From CAZTHL01 sp964613585 (GTDB lineage: Bacteria > Pseudomonadota > Alphaproteobacteria > DSM-16000 > Inquilinaceae), in NCBI GenBank assembly GCA_964613585.1, contig CAZTHL010000001.1, positions 78,406-142,405 of the forward strand: a stretch of 64,000 bases of DNA, given 5' to 3'. The notes beneath the pieces are model-generated. The model was not told where the DNA came from and made no database searches. It saw only the letters and a list, made by a program, of their open reading frames with translations. Both the position numbers and the translations under genes were made by a program. Below, in pieces: positions 43,161-51,914 of this stretch (position 1 is the first letter of the stretch; each line of letters begins with the position of its first letter).

Positions 43161-43240
43161 CATCATTGTCCGAACCCATCATTGTCCGAACCCATCATTG
43201 TCCAAACCCATCATTGTCCGGATGCGTCATTGTCGGAAGC
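43161..43240. repeat. degenerating 16-nt tandem repeat, five units
   Basis: CATCATTGTCCGAACC occurs at 43161-43176 and 43177-43192, then three units with one, four and more changes up to 43240. The units are contiguous, without spacers, just after the regulator gene ending at 43285. No function is seen. Confidence 0.85.
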
Positions 43241-43284
43241 GCGCCGAACCATCTTTCTTGCCGGTGATCCGGCGGGACGCCGCT

Positions 43285-44046
43285 TCAGAGCGGATCCAGC
43301 TGGCCAGCGCCATTGGGGCGTCCCGAGGCGTGAGAGGTGCCGAGGGGTGCTGATGGGGTGGTCGGCGTCATGAGCGCCGCCTGGGTTCGATTGGCGGCAC
43401 GCAGCTTGCGCATGATGTGCCGGACATGAATCTTCACGGTCGATTCCTGCATGTTGAGCTCCCGGGCGATCATCTTGTTTGACATGCCTTGGCGCAGGAG
43501 CCGGTGAACCTCCGTCTGCCGATCCGTCAGCCGGCGCATTGAATCGGCGCGCTCGTCCGAGCCCGCCGCGTCGAAGGACCCGAACATGCCACCATCGGGC
43601 ACGATGCGTTCCTCGAGGATGGTGGTCGGAGGGTAGAACCAGCCACCACTGAGAATGAAGGTCAGCGCCTGCAAGGCCACATGGGGCTCGATGGTGGTGG
43701 GTATGAAGCTGCGCGCACCGGCCTGCAGCGCGGCCATCACCTGCCGTGAATCCTCACGGTCGGACATGATCACGATCGGAATGTCGGGCAGGCGGGCGAA
43801 CACTTCCGTCAACTTCAGTTCGCCGTAAGCGTCCTCAAAATTACTGCTGCCGACGTTGACGATGGTCATGACAATGCCGCTTCTTTCGACAAGCTGCTCT
43901 GGCCAGAACTGGACCTCAACGAGGGTGACGCCCGTCCTTTCGGCCCATGGCTGAAGGAAGGCCGCAATCTGAGCCCGACGCAGGCTCATGGGGTCAACAA
44001 TAAGAACGGACCGCTGCTCGGGCTTGTTCGGATTTGTATTTGGCAT
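43285..44046 (-). CDS. LuxR family regulator with atypical receiver domain
   Basis: The 253-residue protein has a receiver-like fold (SVLIVDPMSLRRAQIAAFL, PIVIMSDREDSRQVMAALQAGARSFIP) in which the phosphoacceptor Asp is Asn (MTIVNVG) and the conserved Lys is missing, so it is unlikely to be phosphorylated in the usual way. A complete LuxR HTH follows (LTDRQTEVHRLLRQGMSNKM, STVKIHVRHIMRKLRA). The start at 44046 is preceded by GAGGAA but with short spacing; a start at 44085 is possible. It is a good candidate regulator of the adjacent secretion-associated genes. Confidence 0.85.
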   Translation of the reverse strand: MPNTNPNKPEQRSVLIVDPMSLRRAQIAAFLQPWAERTGVTLVEVQFWPEQLVERSGIVMTIVNVGSSNFEDAYGELKLTEVFARLPDIPIVIMSDREDSRQVMAALQAGARSFIPTTIEPHVALQALTFILSGGWFYPPTTILEERIVPDGGMFGSFDAAGSDERADSMRRLTDRQTEVHRLLRQGMSNKMIARELNMQESTVKIHVRHIMRKLRAANRTQAALMTPTTPSAPLGTSHASGRPNGAGQLDPL

Positions 44047-44385
44047 TTCCTCATGAACTCCGATCACCGGTTGGAAGAGCAGCATGCGCTCGCAGAGATC
44101 CACGCCGGCTTCAAGAAGGCGAGGATGTCGACGGCGACACTGCAACCCAGGAGGTTGTTTCAAACGGCGAGCACGCGACTCAGGTAAGTGGTATCAACTT
44201 CCATGGTAGTAACCTGCACCGAATTTCCTCAGTCATCAAGTTAAAAATAGGTTAATCGTACTACAAAGGACTTAATGCTCTTGACACGGTAAGTCCTGGA
44301 GAACACACGGCACCTTCGCGCAAAAACATGACCCGATTTTTGATCTTCTCGTCATGATGATTTGAGTGTCGAGGCATTTTAAAGT

Positions 44386-44398
44386 GCTGCAGTGCAGC
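44386..44398. promoter_or_regulatory. palindromic site similar to the phasin operators
   Basis: GCTGCAGTGCAGC is a perfect 13-bp palindrome centred on 44392. Its core TGCAGTGCA is the reverse complement of TGCACTGCA in the two sites upstream of the phasin gene. It lies 45 bp before a small open frame with a strong ribosome site. The remaining AT-rich 44047-45013 region shows no other supported feature. Confidence 0.35.
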
Positions 44399-44442
44399 GT
44401 CTAAGCGCGATCCTGTCAATGACGTGTTCTGAGGAGAAGAAC

Positions 44443-44535
44443 ATGAACATCAAGATAAAAAAAGCGGAGGCACGATATTTCTTGCATATTGTTGCGGTCC
44501 GGGAACACTTGCCAATTCGGAACAGCTTATGTTAA
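44443..44535 (+). CDS. possible 30-residue small protein
   Basis: An ATG at 44443 with a strong GAGGAG (44431-44436) opens 30 codons: a Lys-rich start (MNIKIKKAEARYFLHIVAV) then a short polar tail. Codon use is AT-richer than in its neighbours. It lies in a 967-bp intergenic region with a palindrome upstream. No relative is recognised, and expression is unproven. Confidence 0.35.
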   Translation: MNIKIKKAEARYFLHIVAVREHLPIRNSLC

Positions 44536-45013
44536 ATTTTTTCTGCATTATCTTGTCGGTATTGAATTTATTGGCACTCGTTTCAATCGGCAGCACGAGC
44601 AATTGGCGTTATGACAAGCGGTACGGTGATTTCTCCACTGGTCGTGAAGCATTCCACAGAGGTTCGAGGCACGCCGGCAGGCTTGCCATGCAAGCGATTT
44701 GGCATCGCGCCCGGCAGCTTGAAGCTGCCCCTGCCGATGCCGCAGAAGACCCGCCAGAAGCACGAAAAAACCGCCAGACAAACGAATCCGTCCGGCGATT
44801 GTTCCAGCGCCGGGCGCGGGCACCTGGTCGCTGCCGGCTTCCTTCTTTCCAGGCTACGCTCGGCCACTGCCGGGCAGGCAGGCTCTACTGACATCCGATA
44901 GCCGACCTTCCCCAGGGGACGGAGCCCGCCTAGATCCAGACGAGGTTTGTGCGGTCGAGCGCAGCTCGACACTAACCGCCGGGACACAGCCGAACGAGCG
45001 AAGGAGAGGAGCC

Positions 45014-45454
45014 ATGGAATACCTTCATACCATGGTGCGGGTTCGCGATATCGAGGAGAGCCTCGATTTCTACTGCAACAAGCTTGGCCTCGAGGAGGTG
45101 CGGCGGACGGACAGCGAGAAGGGCCGCTTCACCCTGATCTTTCTCACCGCTCCGGGCGACAAGGCGCGCGCCGAGGCCGCGCAGGCGCCGCTGGTGGAGC
45201 TGACCTACAACTGGGATCCCGAGGAGTACAGCGGCGGTCGGAATTTCGGCCATCTCGCCTATCGGGTTGAGGATGTGTACGGTGTCTGCCAACGGCTGAT
45301 GGATCGCGGTGTGACGATCAACCGGCCGCCGCGTGACGGGCGCATGGCCTTCATCCGCTCGCCGGACGGCATCTCGATCGAACTGCTCCAGAAGGGTGAG
45401 GCGCTCGAGCCGCGCGAGCCCTGGGCGTCAATGCCCAACACTGGAACTTGGTAG
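45014..45454 (+). CDS. gloA: lactoylglutathione lyase (glyoxalase I)
   Basis: GloA converts the methylglyoxal-glutathione adduct to S-lactoylglutathione. The 146-residue protein shows all four metal ligands in place: His5 (YLHTMVRV), Glu62 (LVELTYNWD), His80 (NFGHLAYRV) and Glu123 (SIELLQKG). A good AGGAGAGGAGC site precedes the ATG. It stands alone between the accessory region and a small membrane protein. Confidence 0.94.
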   Translation: MEYLHTMVRVRDIEESLDFYCNKLGLEEVRRTDSEKGRFTLIFLTAPGDKARAEAAQAPLVELTYNWDPEEYSGGRNFGHLAYRVEDVYGVCQRLMDRGVTINRPPRDGRMAFIRSPDGISIELLQKGEALEPREPWASMPNTGTW

Positions 45455-45711
45455 CGGCAGGCCGGCCGCCGCGACGCTAAAGGAACACCCGGCTGTCCAG
45501 CACCCCGTGGACCAGGGTCCGTTCTAAGGGCCCTTGGCCCGCGGAGTGTAGGCGTTCCGCAACGATGTTGTGCTCGGTTTGACGGGGCAGCATTGAGGAG
45601 TCGACCGCGCGTCCCAATGATATCTCTGGCAGCCGGGCGGGAAATGCAGGATCGTACCGTAACAGGTGGAAGATAACCGCCGAGCTTGATACAGGTTGGG
45701 AGGAACGCGCC

Positions 45712-45918
45712 ATGTCGATCAACCGCAAGCCTCACGCGCCGGCAACTGCCTTGCTTCACGGGTTCGGGCTTGAGGCGCGAGCCGGGTTCTCCAGGGGCGT
45801 CGGCAATGTTGGTCGTCGCGATTCCGCGTGGTCGTGGCGCCGCCGAATCGCCCTGATCGCGGGCGCCTCCTCCGCCTTGTGGACCGGGATCGGGGCTGCC
45901 CTCATCGCCATCCTGTAG
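45712..45918 (+). CDS. small membrane protein, unknown function
   Basis: The 68-residue protein has a basic N-terminal half with an Arg cluster (SWRRRIALIAG) followed by one C-terminal membrane helix (IALIAGASSALWTGIGAALIAIL). GGGAGGAA at 45698-45705 gives excellent spacing to the ATG, which supports translation. No relative is recognised. A tail-anchored cytoplasmic protein is the likely topology. Confidence 0.6.
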   Translation: MSINRKPHAPATALLHGFGLEARAGFSRGVGNVGRRDSAWSWRRRIALIAGASSALWTGIGAALIAIL

Positions 45919-46072
45919 CGTCCTCGTGGTCTCGGCCAGTCACACCGGACCGCAACGGCTACCCCACAACCGCTACCAGATCGGGTGAGGCAAGGCCTTC
46001 GCGTTCGGTAAGGCGAGGCCGGTCGGGCTATTCTACCGGCGTTGCCGAAGACATACGCCGGAGGCCGAACCG

Positions 46073-46486
46073 ATGCGTTTGCCCGTCGCTGCCGTTGTTC
46101 CAGGGATACTCGCTCTCCTCGTCCTTGACGTGGTGGCCTCCGTCGCCGGCGCCGAAGGTCGCTTGGCCGCCGACTCGATTCGCTCGCAGGTCATTGGGCA
46201 CACCTTTGACGGCCGCATGTCCGACGGCACGCCCATGCAGAGCTTCTTCGCCCCGGAAGGCACGGTCTTCACCATGTTCCACAGCCGCCTGCGGATCGGC
46301 GAATGGCGCATCAGCGGAGACCAGTATTGTGCTCGCTGGCTTGATCTCGATCCCGATGTGTGGGGCTGCTACAGCATCGTGGATCGGGGCGACCGCGGCG
46401 TTGCCCTGCAACGGCCGAACGGCACCGTGCAGGCCCACGGCGCCTTGCTCGACGGTGACCCTCTCGGCCTTGCGCATGAGAACTAA
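46073..46486 (+). CDS. secreted or periplasmic hypothetical protein
   Basis: The 137-residue protein has a signal peptide (VPGILALLVLDVVASVAGA) and a small beta-rich domain, IGHTFDGRMSDGTPMQSFFAPEGTVFTMF, GEWRISGDQYCARWLDLDPDVWGCYSIV, in which two Cys could pair. The pattern, a threshold-like 'G.TF.GR..DG' strand and a W-x-Cys segment, is seen in small uncharacterised alphaproteobacterial exported proteins. Ribosome site is weak. Function unknown. Confidence 0.6.
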   Translation: MRLPVAAVVPGILALLVLDVVASVAGAEGRLAADSIRSQVIGHTFDGRMSDGTPMQSFFAPEGTVFTMFHSRLRIGEWRISGDQYCARWLDLDPDVWGCYSIVDRGDRGVALQRPNGTVQAHGALLDGDPLGLAHEN

Positions 46487-46500
46487 ATGGTCAGCCGGCG

Positions 46501-46916
46501 GTGGCGCCATTGACGAGGGATATTCACCTAAAGCGTGTGCAAGAGCCGACCGGATCGACCGACGGCAGGTGCGTGCTGGTCGAGCGGCCCCGGCCGCGTG
46601 GCCTTTCCAAGGACAAGGCCGCGATCGATCTCCGGCTCAAGAAGGTGGCGCCAAGCATGGCGCTGCGGTCCTGGTGCGCCCATGTCCCCGATCACTGGCC
46701 CGAGGTCCGGGAGCGCCCATGTCCCCGATCACTGGCCCGAGGTCCGGGAGCGCTACCGACAAGGAGCTCGGGGATAACTCAGCGGTCGTGGCTCGGCTGC
46801 TGAAGCTCGCCGAGGACGCGCCCCTGACCCCTGTGTTCGCCGCGCGCGACCGCAGCCGCAATGCAGCGGTGGTGCTGCGGGAGGTGCTGCCGGAAGGCTC
46901 CGGCAATGCTCCGTAA
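46501..46916 (+). pseudogene. DUF488 family gene broken by a 37-nt duplication
   Basis: The 5' part reads IHLKRVQEPTGSTDGRCVLVERP..RGLSKDKAAIDLRLKKVAPS and the 3' part, in another frame, ELGDNSAVVARLLKLAEDAPLTPVF and AVVLREVLPEG. Together they cover a normal DUF488 protein of about 120 residues. The frames are separated by an exact 37-nt tandem duplication (46676-46749) plus one further base shift near 46762. The starting codon is GTG. Inactive as it stands, unless the sequence here is in error. Confidence 0.8.
46676..46749. repeat. 37-nt direct tandem duplication
   Basis: Copies at 46676-46712 and 46713-46749 are identical and immediately adjacent. The length is not a multiple of three and so disrupts the DUF488 reading frame. 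Perfect identity implies a recent event. Confidence 0.93.
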
Positions 46917-46931
46917 TCGGCGGCAGAGAGA

Positions 46932-48155
46932 TCAGCTCCGAGGCAGGCCGAACCAGGGCCGCAGCCGGACGCCCACGATGCTTCCGGCGAAGGCGGCGGC
47001 GAGCCAGAGCCACCCGTGCAGGCTGCCGGAGACGATGCCGCCAAGATAAGCGCCGATGTTGCATCCGAAGGCGAGCCGCGCCCCGTAGCCGAGCAGCAGC
47101 CCACCGAGCAGGGCCGCGGCCAGGGAGCCGAGCGGCAGCCGCCAGACCGGCGCGAACCGGCCCGCTAGGACAGCCGCGACCAGGGCCCCGAGCACGATGC
47201 CGAAGTTGCTGACAGAGACGGTGTGGGTGAGGACGCTGGCCTCGAGCACCCCGGCCCGGGCCTGCCAATAGGGCCAGTCGGCGACCCCGAGCCCGGCGGC
47301 GTCGCCGAGCTTCGCGCCCCAGAGCGCGAACGCCGAGGTGATCCCCCATGGGTGCCCGGCGAGCGCGAGATAGCCAAGGCTCAGCAGGGCCAGCGCGAGT
47401 GCGCCGGCGGCCGATGGCCAGGGGCCGGCGATCAGGCGACGAGCTGGGAGCGGAGTCAGGCGCGGGACCGGGGCTGATTGCTCTCCGGCCGACCCGCCGG
47501 ACCGCTCGATTCGCCAGGTCACCCACGCGATCAGGCTGAAGATCGCCAAGTGCGCCACCAGCGCCTCCGCCCAGCCGAGAACGTGGATGAACGAGATCGG
47601 CGGCAGGGCCGGTAGCGCCAGCCACCAGTCGACATGGTGGGTGGCTGCCAGCGATCCTATGATGAAGCCGGCCAGGGTGACCAGCATGCGTGTGCTGCCG
47701 CCGCCCAGCGTGTACAGGGTGCCACTGCCGCAGCCGCCGCCCAGCTGCATGCCCACGCCGAAGATGAAGGCGCCGACCAGCACCGAGACGCCGGCGGGCG
47801 CAATGAAGCCGCCGACCGGGCGGCCGAGCAGGTCGCCTGCCGCCAGCACCGGAAAGAACAGGATGGCCGCGAGCCCAAGGAGCAGCATCTGAGCGCGCAG
47901 GCCGTCACCCCGTCCCGCGACGATGAAGCGGCGCCAAGCCGCGGTGAAGCCGAAGGCGGCGTGATAGAGCGCAAGGCCCAGCCCGGCGCCGACCAGGAAC
48001 AGGCCGGCCAAACGCCAGCCGACGCTGACCCCAAGAGCCAGGGTGGCCGCTGCACCGAGCAGGCATAGGCCGGAGGCGACAGCTCCGGCGGATGGCATGC
48101 GCCGGCGCTCCGGACCTGTGCGGGGCGGGCTTGGGCCGGCGTCGGCAACGGTCAT
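46932..48155 (-). CDS. YeeE/YedE family (sulfur compound) membrane transporter
   Basis: The 407-residue protein has about ten to eleven membrane helices in two halves, each with the family Cys/Gly motif: GMQLGGGCGSGTLYTLGGGS and GARLAFGCNIGAYLGGIVSG. Characterised members import thiosulfate, with these Cys on the path. The ATG at 48155 (MTVADAG) starts before the first helix; a much longer in-frame version is not supported. No TusA-like partner gene is adjacent. It is convergent with the broken DUF488 gene. Confidence 0.88.
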   Translation of the reverse strand: MTVADAGPSPPRTGPERRRMPSAGAVASGLCLLGAAATLALGVSVGWRLAGLFLVGAGLGLALYHAAFGFTAAWRRFIVAGRGDGLRAQMLLLGLAAILFFPVLAAGDLLGRPVGGFIAPAGVSVLVGAFIFGVGMQLGGGCGSGTLYTLGGGSTRMLVTLAGFIIGSLAATHHVDWWLALPALPPISFIHVLGWAEALVAHLAIFSLIAWVTWRIERSGGSAGEQSAPVPRLTPLPARRLIAGPWPSAAGALALALLSLGYLALAGHPWGITSAFALWGAKLGDAAGLGVADWPYWQARAGVLEASVLTHTVSVSNFGIVLGALVAAVLAGRFAPVWRLPLGSLAAALLGGLLLGYGARLAFGCNIGAYLGGIVSGSLHGWLWLAAAFAGSIVGVRLRPWFGLPRS

Positions 48156-48406
48156 GACCAGCGGGTCCCCGGATCTCCAATGGATTGGCGGCCCCCACGG
48201 AAGGCGCTCCGCCCTGCTGCTGGAAGCTCTTGGCGACAACTCGGCCGTCGACCGTAGCAGCTTGGTCAAGTCCTTGGGATGCCTGTCAATCCACCAATCT
48301 GGCATGGTCTGCTGTCATCTTGACGCCACCATTGGCCGGTAGCTGGCTGCACACGCAGACTGCGATGCCGGGGCAGGTAGCTCGCCAGGCGACGGAGTGA
48401 AGGCTC

Positions 48407-49795
48407 GTGCATTTTGATCGACGAGGATTGCCTCTGACCGCGGCCAACCAGGATGCTGTCGATCGACTGGATCGCACGGTCGAAGATGTTCTGGCCCATG
48501 CTCGCACCACGCCGGATCGGCTTGCGGAGACCTTCACGGCGGACCCGGGCATGACGCTGGCGCACTGCGCCAAGGGCTTCTTCTTGCTGCTCCTGGCGCG
48601 CCGCGAGCTGGAGGCCGGCGCCGGGGCGGCCCTGGACGCCGCGGTGGCGTCCGCTCGCGACCGCGGCGCGACCGATCGGGAGCATCTTTACATCGACGCG
48701 CTGCGCGCTCTGCTCAGCGGCGACATGTTCGCGGCGGTCGCGCGGCTCGACCGCATCACGGACCGTCACCCGGTCGACGCGCTGGCCATCAAGCTGGCCC
48801 ATGGGATCCGGTTCATGGCGGGTGACAATCACGGTATGCGCGCCGCGCTGGAAGCCGTCCTGCCGGCTTGGAGCGACGCTGTGCCGGAGCACGGCTATAT
48901 CCTCGGCTGCCATGCCTTCGCGCTCGAGGAGACCGGCGCCTATCGGGAGGCCGAAGCGACGGGCCGCGCGGCGGTGGCGCGCGCCCCGAGGGACGCGTGG
49001 GGCCTGCATGCGGTGGCCCATGTAATGGAGATGGAGGATCGTCCGCGCGAGGGGGTGGCCTGGATCGAGGCGGGCGTGAACGTTTGGAGAGGCAGCAACA
49101 ATTTCGGCTACCACATTCTCTGGCATCAGGCGCTGTTCTACCTCGAGCTCGGGCAGTGGCCGGCGGCGCTCGATCTGTATGACCGGCGCATCCGGGCTGA
49201 TTGCACCGACGATTTCCGGGACATCGCCAACGCGGCGTCGCTGCTGTGCCGGCTCGAGCGTGAAGGCATCGATGTCGGCGCTCGCTGGGATGAGCTTGCC
49301 GACAAGGCCGAGGCGCGGGTCGACGATACTAGCCTTGCCTTTGCCGATGCCCATTATCTGCGCGCCCTGACCGCCGCCGGCCGCGAGGGGGCGGCGATGG
49401 CCCTGGTCGAGGCCATGCGCGCGCGGGCCATGTCAGGCTCCGATACCCAGTCGGAGGTCATGCGCGACATCGGCGTGCCGGTCTGCGAGGCCATCCTGGC
49501 CGCCCATCACCACGACTACGGCCGCGCCGTCGACCTGCTCATGCCGCTCCGCTCCGCCCTTCAGCGGCTCGGGGGCAGCCATGCCCAGCGAGATGTTTTT
49601 CGACAGATGCTGATCGATCTGGCCATCGCCGCCGGGCGGCTGGTCGAGGCCCGAAGCGCCCTGAGTGAACGGCTGAGCGCCCGTCCCGGCAATCGCTGGG
49701 GGTGGCGCCGCATGGAGCGGACCCTCGATCTCCTGCACGACGTCTCCGGTGTGGCTCAGGCCCGGCAGCGGCTGCTCGCGCTGGGCACGGCCTGA
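48407..49795 (+). CDS. TTC38-like tetratricopeptide repeat protein
   Basis: The 462-residue cytoplasmic protein is helical throughout and matches the TTC38 family: TFTADPGMTLAHCAKGFFLLLLARR near the start, REHLYIDALRALLSGD, GYILGCHAFALEETGAYREAE, WGLHAVAHVMEMEDRPREGVAW and FGYHILWHQALFYLELGQW. Bacterial members occur widely but no activity is known. It starts with GTG after a purine-rich stretch. The SGNH gene follows 29 bp later and may be co-transcribed. Confidence 0.85.
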   Translation: MHFDRRGLPLTAANQDAVDRLDRTVEDVLAHARTTPDRLAETFTADPGMTLAHCAKGFFLLLLARRELEAGAGAALDAAVASARDRGATDREHLYIDALRALLSGDMFAAVARLDRITDRHPVDALAIKLAHGIRFMAGDNHGMRAALEAVLPAWSDAVPEHGYILGCHAFALEETGAYREAEATGRAAVARAPRDAWGLHAVAHVMEMEDRPREGVAWIEAGVNVWRGSNNFGYHILWHQALFYLELGQWPAALDLYDRRIRADCTDDFRDIANAASLLCRLEREGIDVGARWDELADKAEARVDDTSLAFADAHYLRALTAAGREGAAMALVEAMRARAMSGSDTQSEVMRDIGVPVCEAILAAHHHDYGRAVDLLMPLRSALQRLGGSHAQRDVFRQMLIDLAIAAGRLVEARSALSERLSARPGNRWGWRRMERTLDLLHDVSGVAQARQRLLALGTA

Positions 49796-49824
49796 GCGAT
49801 CGGTCCCGCAAAAGGCGACCCTTA

Positions 49825-50547
49825 ATGAGACCCAGCGCCCGGATCCTTGGGGGAGCGGCCGCACGAGCAGCGCTCCTCTGCATGCTTGGCGTGGCCATGC
49901 TGGCCCTGGCTCCGCCGGCGCTGGCCGAGCGCTGGGAGCGTGCCATCCGCACCTTCGAAGCCGCCGACGCCGAGCGCCCACCCGAGCCGGGGACCGTTCT
50001 GTTCGTCGGCAGCTCCAGCATTCGTCTGTGGCGCCTGCTCGAGCAGGACATGGCGCCGTTGCCGGTTCTCAATCGCGGCTTTGGCGGCGCCACGCTGGCC
50101 GATGTCGTGCGGTATCTGCCGCGCTTCGTCCTGCCGCACGATTGGAGCGCCATCGTCCTCTATGCGGGCGAGAACGATCTGGTGGGTCCGGAAACCGGGG
50201 CGGATGCCGACCACGTGGCCGAGCTGTTTCGGCGTTTCGTCGACGACGTGCGGGCCGGCCGTCCGAACCTGCCGGTCGTGTACCTGGCGATCAAGCCCAG
50301 CCCGGCGCGCTTCGGGCGCTGGGCTGAGATGAGTCACGCCAACCGGCTGATCGAGTCCTATGCCAGCGCGGATCCCGGCGTGTTCTTCGTCGACGTGGCC
50401 TCCGATCTCCTGGCCTCAAACGGCGCGCCGCTCCTTCATCTGTACGCGCCGGATCGCGTGCATCTGAGCCGCCGCGGTTACGAGCGCTGGCGTTCGATAA
50501 TCCGTCCCCATCTCCAGGACATCCTCTCGGATCCCGCCGGCACCTGA
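49825..50547 (+). CDS. exported SGNH/GDSL-type hydrolase
   Basis: The 240-residue protein has a signal peptide (AALLCMLGVAMLALAPPALA) and the SGNH blocks: VGSSSIRLW with nucleophile Ser about 64, NRGFGGATL (Gly), YAGENDL (Asn) and DRVHLS with the Asp/His pair. Such enzymes remove acyl or acetyl groups from lipids or polysaccharides. It may share a transcript with the TTC38-like gene, and a convergent OpgC-type acyltransferase comes next, which hints at acyl modification of an envelope glycan. The ATG at 49825 starts the signal peptide. Confidence 0.87.
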   Translation: MRPSARILGGAAARAALLCMLGVAMLALAPPALAERWERAIRTFEAADAERPPEPGTVLFVGSSSIRLWRLLEQDMAPLPVLNRGFGGATLADVVRYLPRFVLPHDWSAIVLYAGENDLVGPETGADADHVAELFRRFVDDVRAGRPNLPVVYLAIKPSPARFGRWAEMSHANRLIESYASADPGVFFVDVASDLLASNGAPLLHLYAPDRVHLSRRGYERWRSIIRPHLQDILSDPAGT

Positions 50548-50591
50548 GTCGGGAAGGCGCGCTACCGGGCACGATCGCCGGGCCATCGTGC

Positions 50592-51842
50592 TCAGTCCGT
50601 CCGGGCCGTGGCCTCGGCCGGCTTCCACCCCATCGGCGCTGCTCGTCCGGAGGGGCTGCCCGTGGCCAGCGTGGAGCCGGGCGCCGGCTCGGCCGGGCGC
50701 GACGGCGGGGGCGCCTTGTCGGGCTGCCGGCCGCGCCAGGGGTTGGATTTCAGCCAGCCGAGCAGATAGGCGACGCCGATCAACGCGGCGATTGCCACAC
50801 CGTTGACGACGATGACGGACCACCAGCTGCGCCCAAGCACGTCGAGCCCCATGCCGGCCAGCAGGGAGAAGACGATGCTGAACATGAAGACGGGCAGGGA
50901 CTGTTGACCGCACTTCAGGATCGGCGTGCCCCATTTCGTGGTCAGCCACCACTCCCGTCCGCGGAGCAGCTCCACGACCACGTAGGCCAGGGCGAGAAAA
51001 TGAAGATACCGAAGGATGCCGAGGTCATGCTTGTCCAGCAGCGGCCAGATCCATTCGCGGAAATCCCGGAGGGCCTCGAAATTTTGGGCGAGCGGCCAGT
51101 AGCCGACCACGACGCCGAACAGCAGAAAGCCGACGCAGACATACATCAGGCCCCGGGAGCCGACCGGCCCCTTGATCCAGCCCATGCTGATGGCGAAGCC
51201 GGTGAAGAAGATCAGCTGCCAGCCCAGCGGATTGAAGAACCAGGTGCGGTCGGAGAAGGGCTCGGCCGGCAGCTCGAGGCCGCCGATGGTCCAGGCGAAC
51301 AGGTACACGGCAACGCAGGCGAGCGGCCCGAGCCAGGGCCGGATCATCGACAGCCCCACCACGAACGGCATCATGATCAGAACACCGATATACATCGGCA
51401 GGATGTCGAACAGGTTGGGGACATAGGTGAGCGTGAAGATGCCGAGCAGGGCGGTGGTCGTCTCCTCGAAGAAGAAGGTCAAATTGAGCTGTGCCACGTA
51501 GTCGCGCGTGCCCAGCAGCACCGTGCCGGCGACCAGCAGCATCGCGGAGAAGAAGAACAGGGTGAGATGCGCCGTGTAGACCTGCCAGACGCGCAGCGCG
51601 ACGCGTGCCGACCCGCGCCAGAAGCCGGCCTTGTAAAAGGTTGCGCCGAAGGCGATGGCCGCCGCGAAGCCCGACATGAACACGAACATCTCGGTGGCGT
51701 CGCTGAAGCCGAACCGCGCAGGGATGAAGTGGACCAGGTGATTGCCCGGGACATGCGCTATCAGGATGATGATGAAGGCGAGACCCCGGAAGAAGTCGAC
51801 CCTGGGATCCCGTTTCGAGGCTTGCGCCGGCTTCGTGCTCAC
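50592..51842 (-). CDS. OpgC-domain membrane acyltransferase
   Basis: The 416-residue protein has about ten membrane helices and begins RDPRVDFFRGLAFIIILIAHVPGN, the OpgC start with its conserved Asp-Phe-Arg-Gly and His. PARFGFSDATEMFVFMSGF follows. OpgC proteins transfer succinyl or similar groups to periplasmic glucans. The last 50 residues are a Pro/Ala/Gly-rich cytoplasmic tail. No glucan synthase (opgGH/ndvB) is nearby. Specific substrate unknown. Confidence 0.88.
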   Translation of the reverse strand: MSTKPAQASKRDPRVDFFRGLAFIIILIAHVPGNHLVHFIPARFGFSDATEMFVFMSGFAAAIAFGATFYKAGFWRGSARVALRVWQVYTAHLTLFFFSAMLLVAGTVLLGTRDYVAQLNLTFFFEETTTALLGIFTLTYVPNLFDILPMYIGVLIMMPFVVGLSMIRPWLGPLACVAVYLFAWTIGGLELPAEPFSDRTWFFNPLGWQLIFFTGFAISMGWIKGPVGSRGLMYVCVGFLLFGVVVGYWPLAQNFEALRDFREWIWPLLDKHDLGILRYLHFLALAYVVVELLRGREWWLTTKWGTPILKCGQQSLPVFMFSIVFSLLAGMGLDVLGRSWWSVIVVNGVAIAALIGVAYLLGWLKSNPWRGRQPDKAPPPSRPAEPAPGSTLATGSPSGRAAPMGWKPAEATARTD

Positions 51843-51914
51843 GGGTGAGGCGTCCTTGTCGATGGGAGATCGAAGGCTCGATAGGTCCGGCGGACAGGTG
51901 TCTGTCCCGATGTC

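Noticed and set aside
44529..44891. A 120-codon plus-strand frame starting with a hydrophobic stretch
   Set aside because: Only the first 20 codons look protein-like; the rest is Arg/Ala-rich noise, with no ribosome site.
45828..46916. A 362-codon open frame on the plus strand
   Set aside because: It crosses the small membrane protein and secreted protein genes in the wrong frame; only its last part is meaningful, as the 3' half of the broken DUF488 gene.
31690..46916. A mobile element with defined ends
   Set aside because: No integrase, transposase or matching terminal repeats were found; only indirect signs (tRNA relic, repeats, AT-richer gaps) exist.
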